Source: Maricurvus nonylphenolicus (GTDB lineage Bacteria; Pseudomonadota; Gammaproteobacteria; Pseudomonadales; Cellvibrionaceae). Taken from it: a stretch of DNA of 64,000 bases. Positions 22,861 through 32,386 of this stretch are shown here, piece after piece. The notes beneath the pieces are model-generated. The model saw only the letters and a program-made list of their open reading frames with translations. It did not search any database and was not told the origin of the DNA. The first letter of the stretch is position 1. Each line of letters begins with the position of its first letter. Both the position numbers and the translations under genes were made by a program. The stretch covers positions 744,001-808,000 of the forward strand of contig NZ_AP031498.1 in the NCBI RefSeq assembly GCF_042854845.1. Reading direction: 5' to 3'.

Positions 22861-25722
22861 ATGCTGGATAAAACCTTGACGCAAACCGAATTGCAAAATA
22901 ACGCTGAGTTTATTGCTCGCCATATTGGTCCCGATGCGGCGGATCAGCAGCATATGCTGAAAGCACTGGGTTCAGATTCTCTGAATGCATTTATTGATTC
23001 TGTCGTACCAGACAGCATTCGTATGCAAAGTGCGCTGGAACTCGGTCAGTCGATGACTGAAACCCAGGCGCTGGAAGAATTACGTCAATTGGCGAACAAA
23101 AACCAGGTCTTGAAAAGTTTTATTGGCCAAGGTTATTACAACACTAAAACGCCGTTTGTTATTCAGCGCAATATCCTGGAAAACCCGGCTTGGTATACAG
23201 CCTATACGCCTTATCAGCCAGAGATATCTCAAGGCCGTTTGGAAGCATTATTAAACTTCCAAACCATGGTCAGCGATTTAACCGGTATGGATATCGCCAA
23301 CGCTTCCATGCTGGATGAAGGTACTGCAGCAGCAGAAGCCATGACCCTGTGTCAGCGTATGTCGAAGTCCAAATCCATGACCTTCTTTGTCGATCAGGAT
23401 TGTCTGCCGCAAACCATCGATATTATTCAAACCCGCGCCGAGCCGCTGGATATCGACGTGGTAATCGGTAATCCGCAAACGGATTTGGCTGAACAGGATG
23501 TATTTGGTGTATTGCTGCAATACCCGGGTGCCAGTGGTGAAGTGCGTGACTTCCGTGAAGTCATTGATACTGCGCACAATAAAAAAGCGTTAGTGATTAT
23601 GGCCGCCGATATTCTCAGCTTGATGCTGCTGAAGTCACCGGGTGATTTGGGCGCTGATGTGGCTATCGGTAATACCCAACGTTTTGGCGTGCCGTTTGGT
23701 TTTGGTGGCCCTCACGCTGCGTATATGGCAACCAGTGAAAAGTACAAGCGTTCTCTGCCGGGCCGTTTGGTTGGTTCTTCTATCGATGCTCAAGGCAAGG
23801 CTGCACTGCGTTTGGCACTGCAAACCCGTGAGCAACATATCCGTCGTGAAAAAGCGACCTCGAATATTTGTACCGCGCAAGTACTGCTGGCAGTGATCGC
23901 CAGTATGTACGCCGTTTACCATGGCCCTGATGGTTTGCGCCGTATTGCCGAGCGTGCCCATCGATTAACCACCTTGTTGGCTACTGGTTTACAAGAAGGC
24001 GGAGCGGAACTGGTTAATAGTAGTTGGTTCGATACGCTGACTGTTAAGACCGGTGATAAAACTTCCGCCATTCACAGTGCAGCTCAAGCGGCGGGTATTA
24101 ACCTGCGTGTTATTGATGATGCCCATGTAGGTGTTTCTCTGGATGAAACCACCAGCGTAGAAGATATTAAGCTGCTGTGGGTGATCTTCCTGGGCACAAC
24201 GCCAGAGACTGATACTGAGCTGGCGATCTCCGCCATTCCATCGGCATTGATTCGTGAGAGCGAGGCCTTAACCCATCCGGTCTTTAATCGTTATCATTCA
24301 GAGACGGATATGTTGCGCTATATCCGCAAGCTAAGCGATAAAGATATTGCCCTGGATCGCTCGATGATTCCGCTAGGCTCCTGCACAATGAAACTCAATG
24401 CCACGGCAGAAATGCTGCCGGTCACCTGGCCAGAATTTAACAGTATTCATCCTTTCGCGCCGCAGGAGCAAACCCGCGGTTACCGTGAAATGATCGAACA
24501 GCTGGAAAGCATGTTGTGTGCGGTCACCGGTTACGATGCCGTTTCACTGCAGCCCAACGCGGGTTCTCAAGGTGAGTATGCAGGTTTGTTAGCCATTCGT
24601 GCATACCACAAGAGCCGTGGTGAAGAACATCGTAATATTTGTTTGATCCCAAGTTCAGCTCACGGCACCAACCCAGCATCTGCACAAATGTGCGGCATGA
24701 AAGTGGTTGTGGTTGGTTGTGATGAAAATGGTAATGTGGATCTCAATGATCTGCGCGAAAAAGCTGAACTGCATAGCGATAATCTTTCCGCCATTATGGT
24801 GACCTACCCATCCACTCACGGTGTATTCGAAGAAGGTATTGGCGAGCTGGCCGAGATTATTCACGGTCACGGCGGTCAAGTCTATGTCGATGGCGCTAAC
24901 CTCAATGCGATGGTGGGTTTATGTCAGCCAGGTAAATTCGGTGGCGATGTATCGCATCTGAACTTACACAAAACTTTTTGTATTCCGCACGGTGGTGGTG
25001 GTCCCGGTGTTGGTCCAACTGCCGTGGGTGAGCACCTGGCGCCTTTCCTGCCAGGACACGGTGAGCTGGAAAACAAAACCTCTGTGGTATCAGCTGCGCC
25101 TTGGGGCAGTGCCAGCATCCTGCCAATCACCTGGATGTATATTCGCATGATGGGCGCTGAAGGTTTACGCAACGCCACCGAAGTAGCCATGCTGAATGCC
25201 AATTATATTGCCAAACGTTTAGGCGATGCCTATCCGGTACTCTACACCGGTGCCAATGGTCGAGTAGCCCACGAATGTATTCTGGATCTGCGTCCTATCA
25301 AGGAAAGCTCCGGCGTTACTGTTGATGATGTCGCCAAGCGTTTAATCGATTACGGCTTCCATGCACCGACCATGTCATTCCCGGTGGCGGGCACACTGAT
25401 GGTTGAACCAACCGAAAGTGAACCACTGGTTGAAATGGATCGTTTCTGTGATGCCATGCTGGCCATTCGCGAAGAAATTCGTCAGGTGGAGGCAGGTGAA
25501 TTCCCGGCCGATAGCAATCCACTGGTTAACGCCCCACACACTGCTGAAGTGGTAACGGCAGATGAGTGGACACAATCTTACCCGCGTTCTCTGGCAGCCT
25601 ATCCGTTAGCTTATCTGCGTGATGCTAAGTACTGGTCACCCGTAGGGCGCCTGGATAATGTCTATGGCGATAAAAACCTGATGTGCTCTTGCTTACCTCT
25701 CAGTGAGTACGCCGAAGACTAA
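22861..25722 (+). CDS. gcvP: Glycine dehydrogenase (decarboxylating), P protein
   Basis: A 953-residue PLP enzyme of the homodimeric type, with both halves fused in one chain. It decarboxylates glycine and loads the aminomethyl group on GcvH. FIARHIGPD begins the N-terminal half; SSAHGTNPASAQMCGMKVV and the PLP-binding lysine in SHLNLHKTFCIPHGGGGPG lie in the C-terminal half. The ATG at 22861 is chosen over an in-frame TTG four codons upstream. It is the last gene of the operon and is followed by a strong terminator. Confidence 0.95.
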   Translation: MLDKTLTQTELQNNAEFIARHIGPDAADQQHMLKALGSDSLNAFIDSVVPDSIRMQSALELGQSMTETQALEELRQLANKNQVLKSFIGQGYYNTKTPFVIQRNILENPAWYTAYTPYQPEISQGRLEALLNFQTMVSDLTGMDIANASMLDEGTAAAEAMTLCQRMSKSKSMTFFVDQDCLPQTIDIIQTRAEPLDIDVVIGNPQTDLAEQDVFGVLLQYPGASGEVRDFREVIDTAHNKKALVIMAADILSLMLLKSPGDLGADVAIGNTQRFGVPFGFGGPHAAYMATSEKYKRSLPGRLVGSSIDAQGKAALRLALQTREQHIRREKATSNICTAQVLLAVIASMYAVYHGPDGLRRIAERAHRLTTLLATGLQEGGAELVNSSWFDTLTVKTGDKTSAIHSAAQAAGINLRVIDDAHVGVSLDETTSVEDIKLLWVIFLGTTPETDTELAISAIPSALIRESEALTHPVFNRYHSETDMLRYIRKLSDKDIALDRSMIPLGSCTMKLNATAEMLPVTWPEFNSIHPFAPQEQTRGYREMIEQLESMLCAVTGYDAVSLQPNAGSQGEYAGLLAIRAYHKSRGEEHRNICLIPSSAHGTNPASAQMCGMKVVVVGCDENGNVDLNDLREKAELHSDNLSAIMVTYPSTHGVFEEGIGELAEIIHGHGGQVYVDGANLNAMVGLCQPGKFGGDVSHLNLHKTFCIPHGGGGPGVGPTAVGEHLAPFLPGHGELENKTSVVSAAPWGSASILPITWMYIRMMGAEGLRNATEVAMLNANYIAKRLGDAYPVLYTGANGRVAHECILDLRPIKESSGVTVDDVAKRLIDYGFHAPTMSFPVAGTLMVEPTESEPLVEMDRFCDAMLAIREEIRQVEAGEFPADSNPLVNAPHTAEVVTADEWTQSYPRSLAAYPLAYLRDAKYWSPVGRLDNVYGDKNLMCSCLPLSEYAED

Positions 25723-25808
25723 AACGAATATCTACCTTCTTATCTCTCGCAATGACAAGCAGTGTCAAAGCTGCTTACTCTCATTGTTTTTTAGGAATCG
25801 TTGTCCTG

Positions 25809-25833
25809 GGGGCCTTTTGGCCCCTTTTTTTTT
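25809..25833 (+). terminator. Intrinsic terminator of the sdaA-gcv operon
   Basis: GGGGCC-TTTT-GGCCCC is a perfect stem followed by nine T residues (25825-25833), 86 bp past the gcvP stop. The rest of the gap 25834-26031 holds only the leader of the next gene; I see no other clear structure in it. Confidence 0.9.
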
Positions 25834-26031
25834 GCCCGCTGATTGGCCATCTGTGCCAATTATTCTGACACAAATTGTCTTTTTTCTGTCTCCGCTTACC
25901 AAGTCCCAAATCCACGATTTCCCTAGGATAGCTATAGCCTGAGTCATCATCTCTTTTACTAGGGAGCCCTTTAGAGCAGGGGTATAGCCTCAGGACACAT
26001 ATATTAATAACGATTACGTGGAGAAGAGCCC

Positions 26032-28575
26032 GTGAATTCACACAAGAAACGATTTGCTGCCCCTGTATCCCTATTGGCAGCCTCAATTGCCTTGGCGAGC
26101 CATGGTGTTAGCGCACAAGGTAATGATGATGCCTTTTTGTTAGAAGAGATTGTTGTAACTGCCCAGAAGCGTGAGCAGAACTTGCAGGATGTACCCATTG
26201 CGGTGTCTGCCTTCAGCGGTGAGCAGCTGCAAGAGGCAGTTGTAAAAGATATTTTCGACCTGAAAAACAGCGCTCCAGGCCTGCAGACCGTCCAAGAGCA
26301 AAACAACAGCTCATCCGGATTCCGGGTGCGTGGTATTGGCACCTCAGGCCAAAACTTTGGTTTGGAATCTGCCGTAGGCATGTATGTCGATGGCGTATAC
26401 CGTGCGCGTCAAAGTGCCATGATTGGTGAAATGATCGATGTCGAAGCGGTAGAAATTCTGCGTGGTCCGCAGGGCACCCTGTTTGGTAAAAACACCCCGG
26501 CTGGTGCTATCCAGTTCCGCACGGTTGCTCCCAGTCATGAGGCTAATGGTTATGCATCGGTTACTGCGGGCAACTACGGTCAGATCAATGCTTCCGCTGC
26601 GGGTAATCTGTCAGTGATTGAAGATGTACTGGCTGTTCGCGGTACTGTGTTTAGAAGTGAGCGTGATGGCCTCTACGATGTAAAAGGTTTTGGCAGCGAA
26701 GAGCTGAATAATCGTGACCGTGAAGGTGTACGCCTGCAAGCACTCTATACCCCAACTGATGATCTCTCCGTGCGCTTGATTGCCGATTACGCGGTGATTG
26801 ATGAGAACTGCTGTGGTGTATCTTCGACAATCGATACTCTGACTACTGCCGGTGGTCCTGGCTCTGATGCTATTGTTGCTGGCTTGGGTGGAACGGTTTT
26901 TCCGGGGGATACCACTGGTGACTTTGAAACCGCATTGAATTTTGTGCCCGAATCAAAGTCTCGCGACCGTGGTTTGTCTGCTGAGGTTAACTGGGATGTC
27001 TCCGACGATTATACCCTGACTTCTATCACCGCTTATCGAAAGTTTGATTCTGACTCTCTGTCCGATTCGGATTTTACTGATCTTGATATGCTGACCTCTG
27101 TTGATGAAGCAGAGTCGACGACATTCTCGCAAGAGTTCCGCATCACTTACACTGGCGACAAGATGAATGCAGTTGTCGGCGCTTACTACTTCCAGCAGGA
27201 TTTGGATCTTGATGCTTCGTTGACAGCAGGTGCGGACCTGAACGAAGTGGTTAAGCTTGGTCTTGGCAGTGGTTCATCCACCTTCACTGATTTTCAGAAT
27301 CTATACAATGGTATTGTAGGCCCAGGCGGTGCTGGCGCTGTTCCTGCTGCAACGGATGATGTATTTCTCTCCAGTATGGTCGCTGGTCATACCGCTAAGC
27401 AGGAGCATGAAAGCTGGGCTATCTTCGGTCAGTTTGATTACAACCTGACAGAGGAGTTGATACTGACAGCCGGTCTTCGTTATACCGACGAAGAAAAAGA
27501 TATGACCACAATCTTTAATGAAGATTGGACGCCTACCGATCCTACATCTGAGGCCGCATACGCCGCAGCTTTTGGTGCACTGGGCGATGCTTTCGGTGGT
27601 GATAATACAGCTCTTTTGGCCCTGACTAACGGCATGACAGACTTCAGTGCCTTTGCGCCGTTTTCGCAGTCAGGCTGGGGTGGCTACTTATTCTCAGGCA
27701 TGACGCCCAGAGATAATATCAATGCTTCACTAAGTGATAGCCAGGTTACCGGTACCATCAAACTGAGTTGGTTGGCCACTGAAGAAACCATGGTTTATGT
27801 ATCTTACGGTACCGGCTATAAATCAGGTGGTACCAATACCGATAGAATTGCTGCAGGATTTAATCCGGTCTTCGATGCAGAAACCTCTGAATCTTTAGAG
27901 GTTGGTTTAAAGACAGAATTCCCTGAACAAGCATTACGTATTAATGCAGCATTACACTACACCACCGTAGAAGACTTCCAGGCAAATACCTTTACCGGTA
28001 CCGGATTCCTGTTACAGAATGCGGGTGAGCTGGAAAGTTATGGTGGTGAGTTGGAGTTGTTCTGGGTTCCTGCTCAAAATACCGAAGTTAGCTTTAATTA
28101 CGCTTATACCCATGCTGAGTATTCAGAGTTCGATAATGGTAACTGTTGGACAGCAACCCCAGTACACACCGGTGTCGCTGATCCAGATACCAATGCTGAT
28201 GGTGAATCTTGTGATCGCTCAGGTGATAAATTACCGCTGACGCCTGAGCATGCGGTTAATCTGGGAGTTAAACAGAGCTTCAGCTTGGCAGATGGTATCG
28301 ATGCCTATGTGTACGGTGAATATACCTTCCTGTCCGGTTTAGTTCAGGGTAACGACACTGATCCACTGAAAGAACAGAAAGACTACGGTCTGCTGAATTT
28401 ACGTGCCGGTGTTGATTTTGTGGACAGTGATCTGATGATTACTTTGTGGGGACGTAACGTTCTAGATGAAGATTACAAAGGTAGTACCTTTGATGCGCCG
28501 TTGCAGGATGGTCGTCTTCTGACAGCAGCTGGTGAACCACGTACTTATGGGATTACATTGAATAAAATGTTCTAA
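26032..28575 (+). CDS. TonB-dependent receptor, substrate unknown
   Basis: An 847-residue outer-membrane receptor. A GTG start at 26032 with GGAG upstream begins a signal peptide cleaved after ASHGVSA. A TonB box (EEIVVTAQKREQN) is followed by a plug domain (about residues 45-165; LQDVPIAVSAFSG, RGPQGTLFGKNTPAGAI) and a 22-strand barrel ending in NKMF. The style (VTAQKR, DVPIAV) is that of the large receptor group of sphingomonads and marine gammaproteobacteria that import sterols, lignin-derived or other organic compounds as well as siderophores. The neighbours do not identify the substrate. It is monocistronic, flanked by terminators. Confidence 0.9.
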   Translation: MNSHKKRFAAPVSLLAASIALASHGVSAQGNDDAFLLEEIVVTAQKREQNLQDVPIAVSAFSGEQLQEAVVKDIFDLKNSAPGLQTVQEQNNSSSGFRVRGIGTSGQNFGLESAVGMYVDGVYRARQSAMIGEMIDVEAVEILRGPQGTLFGKNTPAGAIQFRTVAPSHEANGYASVTAGNYGQINASAAGNLSVIEDVLAVRGTVFRSERDGLYDVKGFGSEELNNRDREGVRLQALYTPTDDLSVRLIADYAVIDENCCGVSSTIDTLTTAGGPGSDAIVAGLGGTVFPGDTTGDFETALNFVPESKSRDRGLSAEVNWDVSDDYTLTSITAYRKFDSDSLSDSDFTDLDMLTSVDEAESTTFSQEFRITYTGDKMNAVVGAYYFQQDLDLDASLTAGADLNEVVKLGLGSGSSTFTDFQNLYNGIVGPGGAGAVPAATDDVFLSSMVAGHTAKQEHESWAIFGQFDYNLTEELILTAGLRYTDEEKDMTTIFNEDWTPTDPTSEAAYAAAFGALGDAFGGDNTALLALTNGMTDFSAFAPFSQSGWGGYLFSGMTPRDNINASLSDSQVTGTIKLSWLATEETMVYVSYGTGYKSGGTNTDRIAAGFNPVFDAETSESLEVGLKTEFPEQALRINAALHYTTVEDFQANTFTGTGFLLQNAGELESYGGELELFWVPAQNTEVSFNYAYTHAEYSEFDNGNCWTATPVHTGVADPDTNADGESCDRSGDKLPLTPEHAVNLGVKQSFSLADGIDAYVYGEYTFLSGLVQGNDTDPLKEQKDYGLLNLRAGVDFVDSDLMITLWGRNVLDEDYKGSTFDAPLQDGRLLTAAGEPRTYGITLNKMF

Positions 28576-28598
28576 ATCAAACGAAAACCCTGATTAAA

Positions 28599-28626
28599 AA
28601 TGCCAGCCTTGTGCTGGCATTTTTTG
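28599..28626 (+). terminator. Intrinsic terminator of the TonB receptor gene
   Basis: AATGCCAGC-CTTGT-GCTGGCATT forms a perfect 9-bp stem followed by a T-run, 24 bp after the stop codon. Confidence 0.9.
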
Positions 28627-28655
28627 TTTCTGGCCTAGTATGGATAAATAAATCC

Positions 28656-28823
28656 GGAGGCAGTCGGGTGAAGCTGATCTTCGCGCCCATAAGCGGCCGG
28701 AAAAAGCCAGCGCTACGTAAACTCGCATAAAACGCTCAGACAACCTTCGCGACTACCCTGACTTTTTCCGACCGCTTAAGCAATGGGCTGATTGCTACGA
28801 TCAGCTCCACCCGACTGCCTCCT
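28656..28823. repeat. Long inverted-repeat element D
   Basis: Arms at 28656-28710 and 28759-28823 pair along their length (outer GGAGGCAGTCGGGTG with CACCCGACTGCCTCC). Read on the minus strand it matches element C in the centre (AGGTTGTCTGAGCGTTTT) and in AGCCCATTGCTTAAGCGG, while paired arm positions differ together. It fills the 3' gap between the convergent TonB receptor and amidotransferase genes, next to element E. No gene is seen in 28627-29058. Confidence 0.9.
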
Positions 28824-28866
28824 CTCTATGTGCAACGACTAAATAGAATTTATTTATCAGCAGGTA

Positions 28867-29040
28867 GGTTTACCCAAGGGGGGATGGTGCCTATGACCAG
28901 TCAGGCTGCGTTTAAGACGTGTGCCGGGGCGAGGAGCGTTTACGAGGACTGTCTGAGCGTCGTTTGCGAGTTCCGCAGTGCGATCGCCCCGGTACACGTC
29001 TTGCAGCCGGGAATAGGTGCTATCCGCCCTTGGGTAAACC
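28867..29040. repeat. Long inverted-repeat element E
   Basis: Arms at about 28867-28932 and 28984-29040 begin GGTTTACCCAAGGG and end CCCTTGGGTAAACC, with inner arms around AAGACGTGTGCCGGGGCGA. The unpaired centre holds GACTGTCTGAGCGTCG, sharing TGTCTGAGCG with elements C and D, although the arms are unrelated in sequence. It ends 18 bp before the stop of the minus-strand amidotransferase gene. Confidence 0.85.
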
Positions 29041-29058
29041 GGATCAATAGCACTAACT

Positions 29059-29766
29059 TTACAGAGAGGAATTAAAGAAATTTACTATCCAGGTAGCCAT
29101 TAATATATCATCAACCTGAGCACTCAAAGAGGCCTGCCCTTCACGCCCGCGCGCCGGAGGAATCCGATCACGACGTCGATTCATTAACTCACTGGAATAC
29201 TCCTTACTGAACTCAGGGTGGCCCTGAACACTCATTAGGTTAGGAGAATATTGAACGATATAGAATGGACAAAAATTACTGCTGGCCAAAACCTCAGCAT
29301 GTTCCGGTAAATTGATAACCTGATCCTGATGACTAACAACCAGGTCCATAGAATCCTGAAACGGCATCATCCAGTCTTTTTGATGATTCACCTGATTGAA
29401 GGACACACCTACACCCCAGCCTTTGGGAGAGCGCTCAACGGTTCCTCCCAGCGCTTTCGCCAGTAATTGGTGACCAAAACAAATGCCAACATACTTCTTA
29501 TTCGCCGATACCAGGGATGAGAGAAAATCTTGTAGCCGGTCAATCCAGTCATCACCGTCATTGACACCATAACGACTGCCTGTGGTGATATAACCATCAC
29601 AGGCATCTATGTCATCTGGTAATTCACCGTCTACGGCGTTATAGACAATCCATTCAATGTCTTGTGAGACGCGCTCAAACAAGTCAGTAAACATTTTCGG
29701 ATAAGTACCAAACTCCGGCTGTAAGTCTTCGAGGACTTCATCGCACTGCAAAAGGCCTATTCTCAT
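29059..29766 (-). CDS. Class I glutamine amidotransferase-like hydrolase, probably gamma-glutamyl bond hydrolase of the amine pathway
   Basis: A 235-residue stand-alone GATase domain with nucleophile Cys96 in VGICFGHQ and the His/Glu dyad in VQGHPEFSKEY. No synthase partner is nearby. Its place at the end of a gamma-glutamylation cluster suggests it cleaves a gamma-glutamyl amide product to glutamate plus an amino acid, as PuuD does for gamma-glutamyl-GABA, although PuuD belongs to a different GATase subgroup. AGGAAG precedes the start; the alcohol dehydrogenase gene ends 15 bp upstream. Confidence 0.8.
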   Translation of the reverse strand: MRIGLLQCDEVLEDLQPEFGTYPKMFTDLFERVSQDIEWIVYNAVDGELPDDIDACDGYITTGSRYGVNDGDDWIDRLQDFLSSLVSANKKYVGICFGHQLLAKALGGTVERSPKGWGVGVSFNQVNHQKDWMMPFQDSMDLVVSHQDQVINLPEHAEVLASSNFCPFYIVQYSPNLMSVQGHPEFSKEYSSELMNRRRDRIPPARGREGQASLSAQVDDILMATWIVNFFNSSL

Positions 29767-29781
29767 TGTGCTTCCTGTGTC

Positions 29782-30945
29782 TTAGAGCTCACCGTTTACG
29801 GCGTTGCGGAAAATCGTGGCGTAGGTTTGCGCATCAAAGGCGATCGGGTTACCTCCGGCTGAGGGATCTTCGGCGGCCATCGCGCCTATACGTTCAGCTT
29901 CGTCGGCAGTGATATTGATGTCCTGCAAAGTGTGAGGAATTTTAAGTTGCTGACGGAGTTCCAGTACCCATTGCAGAAATGTATCGAAACCGGGATTGTC
30001 AAGATTAAGATAGCGGCTTAAACGTTCAATGCGCTCTTCAATCGCACTGCGGTTAGCTTTAAGAACATAAGGCATCAAAATCGCATTTAACAAACCGTGG
30101 TGGGCGTTATACACAGCACCTAGCGGGTGAGCCAAGGCGTGCATGCCGCCCAGGCCTTTTTGAAACGCTGTAGCTCCCATAGTGGAGGCTACCAGCATCT
30201 GTGTACGTGCTTCGATATTATGTCCATCGGCTACCGCCTGCGGCAGGAAATCTTTTACCAAGCGAATACCTTCAATCGCGATACCTTCCGCCATTGGGTG
30301 GTAAAACGGCGAGCACAGCGCTTCCAGATTGTGTGAGAGGGCATCCATACCGGTAGCCGCGGTGATATGGTCTGGCAGACCTGCGGTTAATTCTGGATCC
30401 AAAATCACAACAGACGGTAACATTTTCGGATGGAAGATGATTTTTTTAATATGATTGTCGGCATCGGTAATAACTGAGGCGCGACCGACTTCTGAACCGG
30501 TTCCGGCGGTAGTCGGAATGGCAATAATTGGTACAATGCCATCGGCATTGACGCGGGTCCAGTTATCGCCGACATCTTCAAAATCCCAAATAGGACGATC
30601 TTGGCCTACCATCAGGGCAACGGCTTTACCGGCATCCAGCGCAGAACCACCACCGAAGGCAATTACACCATCGTGGTTTCCGGCTCGGTAAGCTTGCACA
30701 CCGTCTTCTACATTGCCACCGGTAGGATTACCTTGTATGTTTGAGAATAATTGACAGTTTAAGCCCTTACCGGTACACAGAGATACGGCATCTTCAACCA
30801 TAGGCAGTGTAGCCAATCCCGGATCGGTAATTAACAGCGGCGCCTGCATGCCTAGTTGTTGGCAAAGTTCAGGCAGTTCCTGAATGCGGCCTGCACCGGT
30901 GTGAATACTGTTGGGATAATTCCAGTTAGCGTGTAAATCACTCAT
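29782..30945 (-). CDS. Iron-containing alcohol dehydrogenase
   Basis: A 387-residue NAD(P)-dependent dehydrogenase of the iron-activated family. The nucleotide site is GVIAFGGGSALDAGKAVAL and TTAGTGSEV; metal ligands fit the Asp and His of GMDALSHNLEA and the His residues of GGMHALAHPLGAVYNAHHG. In this cluster it may oxidise a gamma-glutamylated amino alcohol to its aldehyde, as proposed for ethanolamine-type pathways, or act on the free alcohol. It starts eight bases past the aldehyde dehydrogenase stop. Confidence 0.85.
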   Translation of the reverse strand: MSDLHANWNYPNSIHTGAGRIQELPELCQQLGMQAPLLITDPGLATLPMVEDAVSLCTGKGLNCQLFSNIQGNPTGGNVEDGVQAYRAGNHDGVIAFGGGSALDAGKAVALMVGQDRPIWDFEDVGDNWTRVNADGIVPIIAIPTTAGTGSEVGRASVITDADNHIKKIIFHPKMLPSVVILDPELTAGLPDHITAATGMDALSHNLEALCSPFYHPMAEGIAIEGIRLVKDFLPQAVADGHNIEARTQMLVASTMGATAFQKGLGGMHALAHPLGAVYNAHHGLLNAILMPYVLKANRSAIEERIERLSRYLNLDNPGFDTFLQWVLELRQQLKIPHTLQDINITADEAERIGAMAAEDPSAGGNPIAFDAQTYATIFRNAVNGEL

Positions 30946-30953
30946 GTCTTAGT

Positions 30954-32345
30954 CTACAGCTCAGTCTTAATATGGAAAGATTTAGGGCGAACAAACGCAT
31001 CAAAGCCCAGCTTGGATAAAGTACAGCCGCGGCCGGAATTCTTAACGCCGGTCCAGGCCAGGGCGGGATCGAGATAATCGCAGCGATTCACAAAAAAAGT
31101 ACCGGTATTTACTTGTTCACCTAAAGTGACACCCGTATCGATATCCTGTGTGAAAATCGATGCGGTTAAGCCAAACTCGCTATCATTCATCAGCTCAATC
31201 GCTTCAGCATCGGAGCTAACCTTCTGTATTCCCACAACCGGGCCAAATGATTCTTCGGTCATGACACGCATGTTGTGATTTACATTGGTAAGCACTTGTG
31301 GTGCCAGATAAGCGCTGCCGACTTTATCCATGGGGAAATCTGCCGCATCGATATGTGCTGTAGCGCCTTGTGTTATGGCGTCTTCAACTTGACCGCGTAC
31401 AAACTCGGCAGCCGATGCGCGTACGACCGGGCCCAAGGTTGTTTCGTCATCATCGGAGCGGCCCAGTTTATACTGCTTGACCAGGGCTACGGCCTGTTCA
31501 ACGAACTGTTCATAGACGGCTTCATGGACATAGATACGTTCGATACCACAGCAGGACTGGCCGGAATTAAAAAATGCACCATCAATGGTAGTTTCTACAG
31601 CGTGGTTAAGGTCGGCATCTTCGCGCACATAGGCGGGGTCTTTACCGCCTAGTTCCAGACCAACACCAATAAAGCGGCCCGCCGCGGCGCGTTCCACCAT
31701 AGCGCCACCGGGTACGGAGCCAGTAAAGGCGACATAGTTGATACCAGGTGATTGGATCAAGGCCTCTGTATCGTCGTGGGTCATATGCAAATACTGGAAT
31801 ACGCCTTCGGGCAAGCCCGCTGCGTTAAAGGCTTCGGCAATACGTTCGGCGCATAACGGGGTTTGCGCGGAGTGTTTCAAAATCACGCTATTACCCGCCA
31901 GTATGGCTGGCATAATCGCGTTAATAGCTGTGAGATAAGGGTAGTTCCATGGGGCAACGACAAACACCACGCCCACGGGGACTTTTTTGATATAACGGTT
32001 AAAGCCTGTTTTCTCTTGCAGCTGCAGTGTAGCTAGGGCTTCTTCGGCAATATCGATCATATGACTTGCGCGTTCTTCAAAACCGTTAACTTCGCCGGCG
32101 GCATAACGAATCGGACGGCCCATTTGCCAGCTCAGTTCTTTGGCAATGTCGTCACGTTTACTTGTAAACGCGTTAACGGCCTTGCGACAAATAGCTTGGC
32201 GTTCGGCCAAACTCGTATTTCGCCATTGCGTTTGTGCTTGTTTGGCCAAGTTTTGTGCGGCTTCGATTTCACTCTGTGTTGCGTGGTGGCGTTCAACGTA
32301 AACGGAGCCATCGATTGGTGATAGGGTTTTTTGTAGTGAACTCAT
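30954..32345 (-). CDS. NAD(P)-dependent aldehyde dehydrogenase
   Basis: A 463-residue aldehyde dehydrogenase with PWNYPYLTAINAIMPAILAGN, the general base in LELGGKDPAYV and the nucleophilic Cys in FFNSGQSCCGIERI. The expected substrate from context is the aldehyde made by the FAD oxidase or the iron alcohol dehydrogenase, giving a gamma-glutamyl amino acid. It is 41 bp downstream of the ligase gene. PuuC plays the equivalent step in putrescine breakdown. Confidence 0.85.
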   Translation of the reverse strand: MSSLQKTLSPIDGSVYVERHHATQSEIEAAQNLAKQAQTQWRNTSLAERQAICRKAVNAFTSKRDDIAKELSWQMGRPIRYAAGEVNGFEERASHMIDIAEEALATLQLQEKTGFNRYIKKVPVGVVFVVAPWNYPYLTAINAIMPAILAGNSVILKHSAQTPLCAERIAEAFNAAGLPEGVFQYLHMTHDDTEALIQSPGINYVAFTGSVPGGAMVERAAAGRFIGVGLELGGKDPAYVREDADLNHAVETTIDGAFFNSGQSCCGIERIYVHEAVYEQFVEQAVALVKQYKLGRSDDDETTLGPVVRASAAEFVRGQVEDAITQGATAHIDAADFPMDKVGSAYLAPQVLTNVNHNMRVMTEESFGPVVGIQKVSSDAEAIELMNDSEFGLTASIFTQDIDTGVTLGEQVNTGTFFVNRCDYLDPALAWTGVKNSGRGCTLSKLGFDAFVRPKSFHIKTEL

Positions 32346-32386
32346 AATGGTATCAATAATACGTTTTTGTCTTTGCTATAAAGTGA

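Noticed and set aside
25875..25892. Pho box before the TonB receptor at 26032
   Set aside because: TTGTCTT-TTTT-CTGTCTC has the right spacing, but each heptamer matches only five of seven positions and the tract is a T-rich low-complexity stretch.
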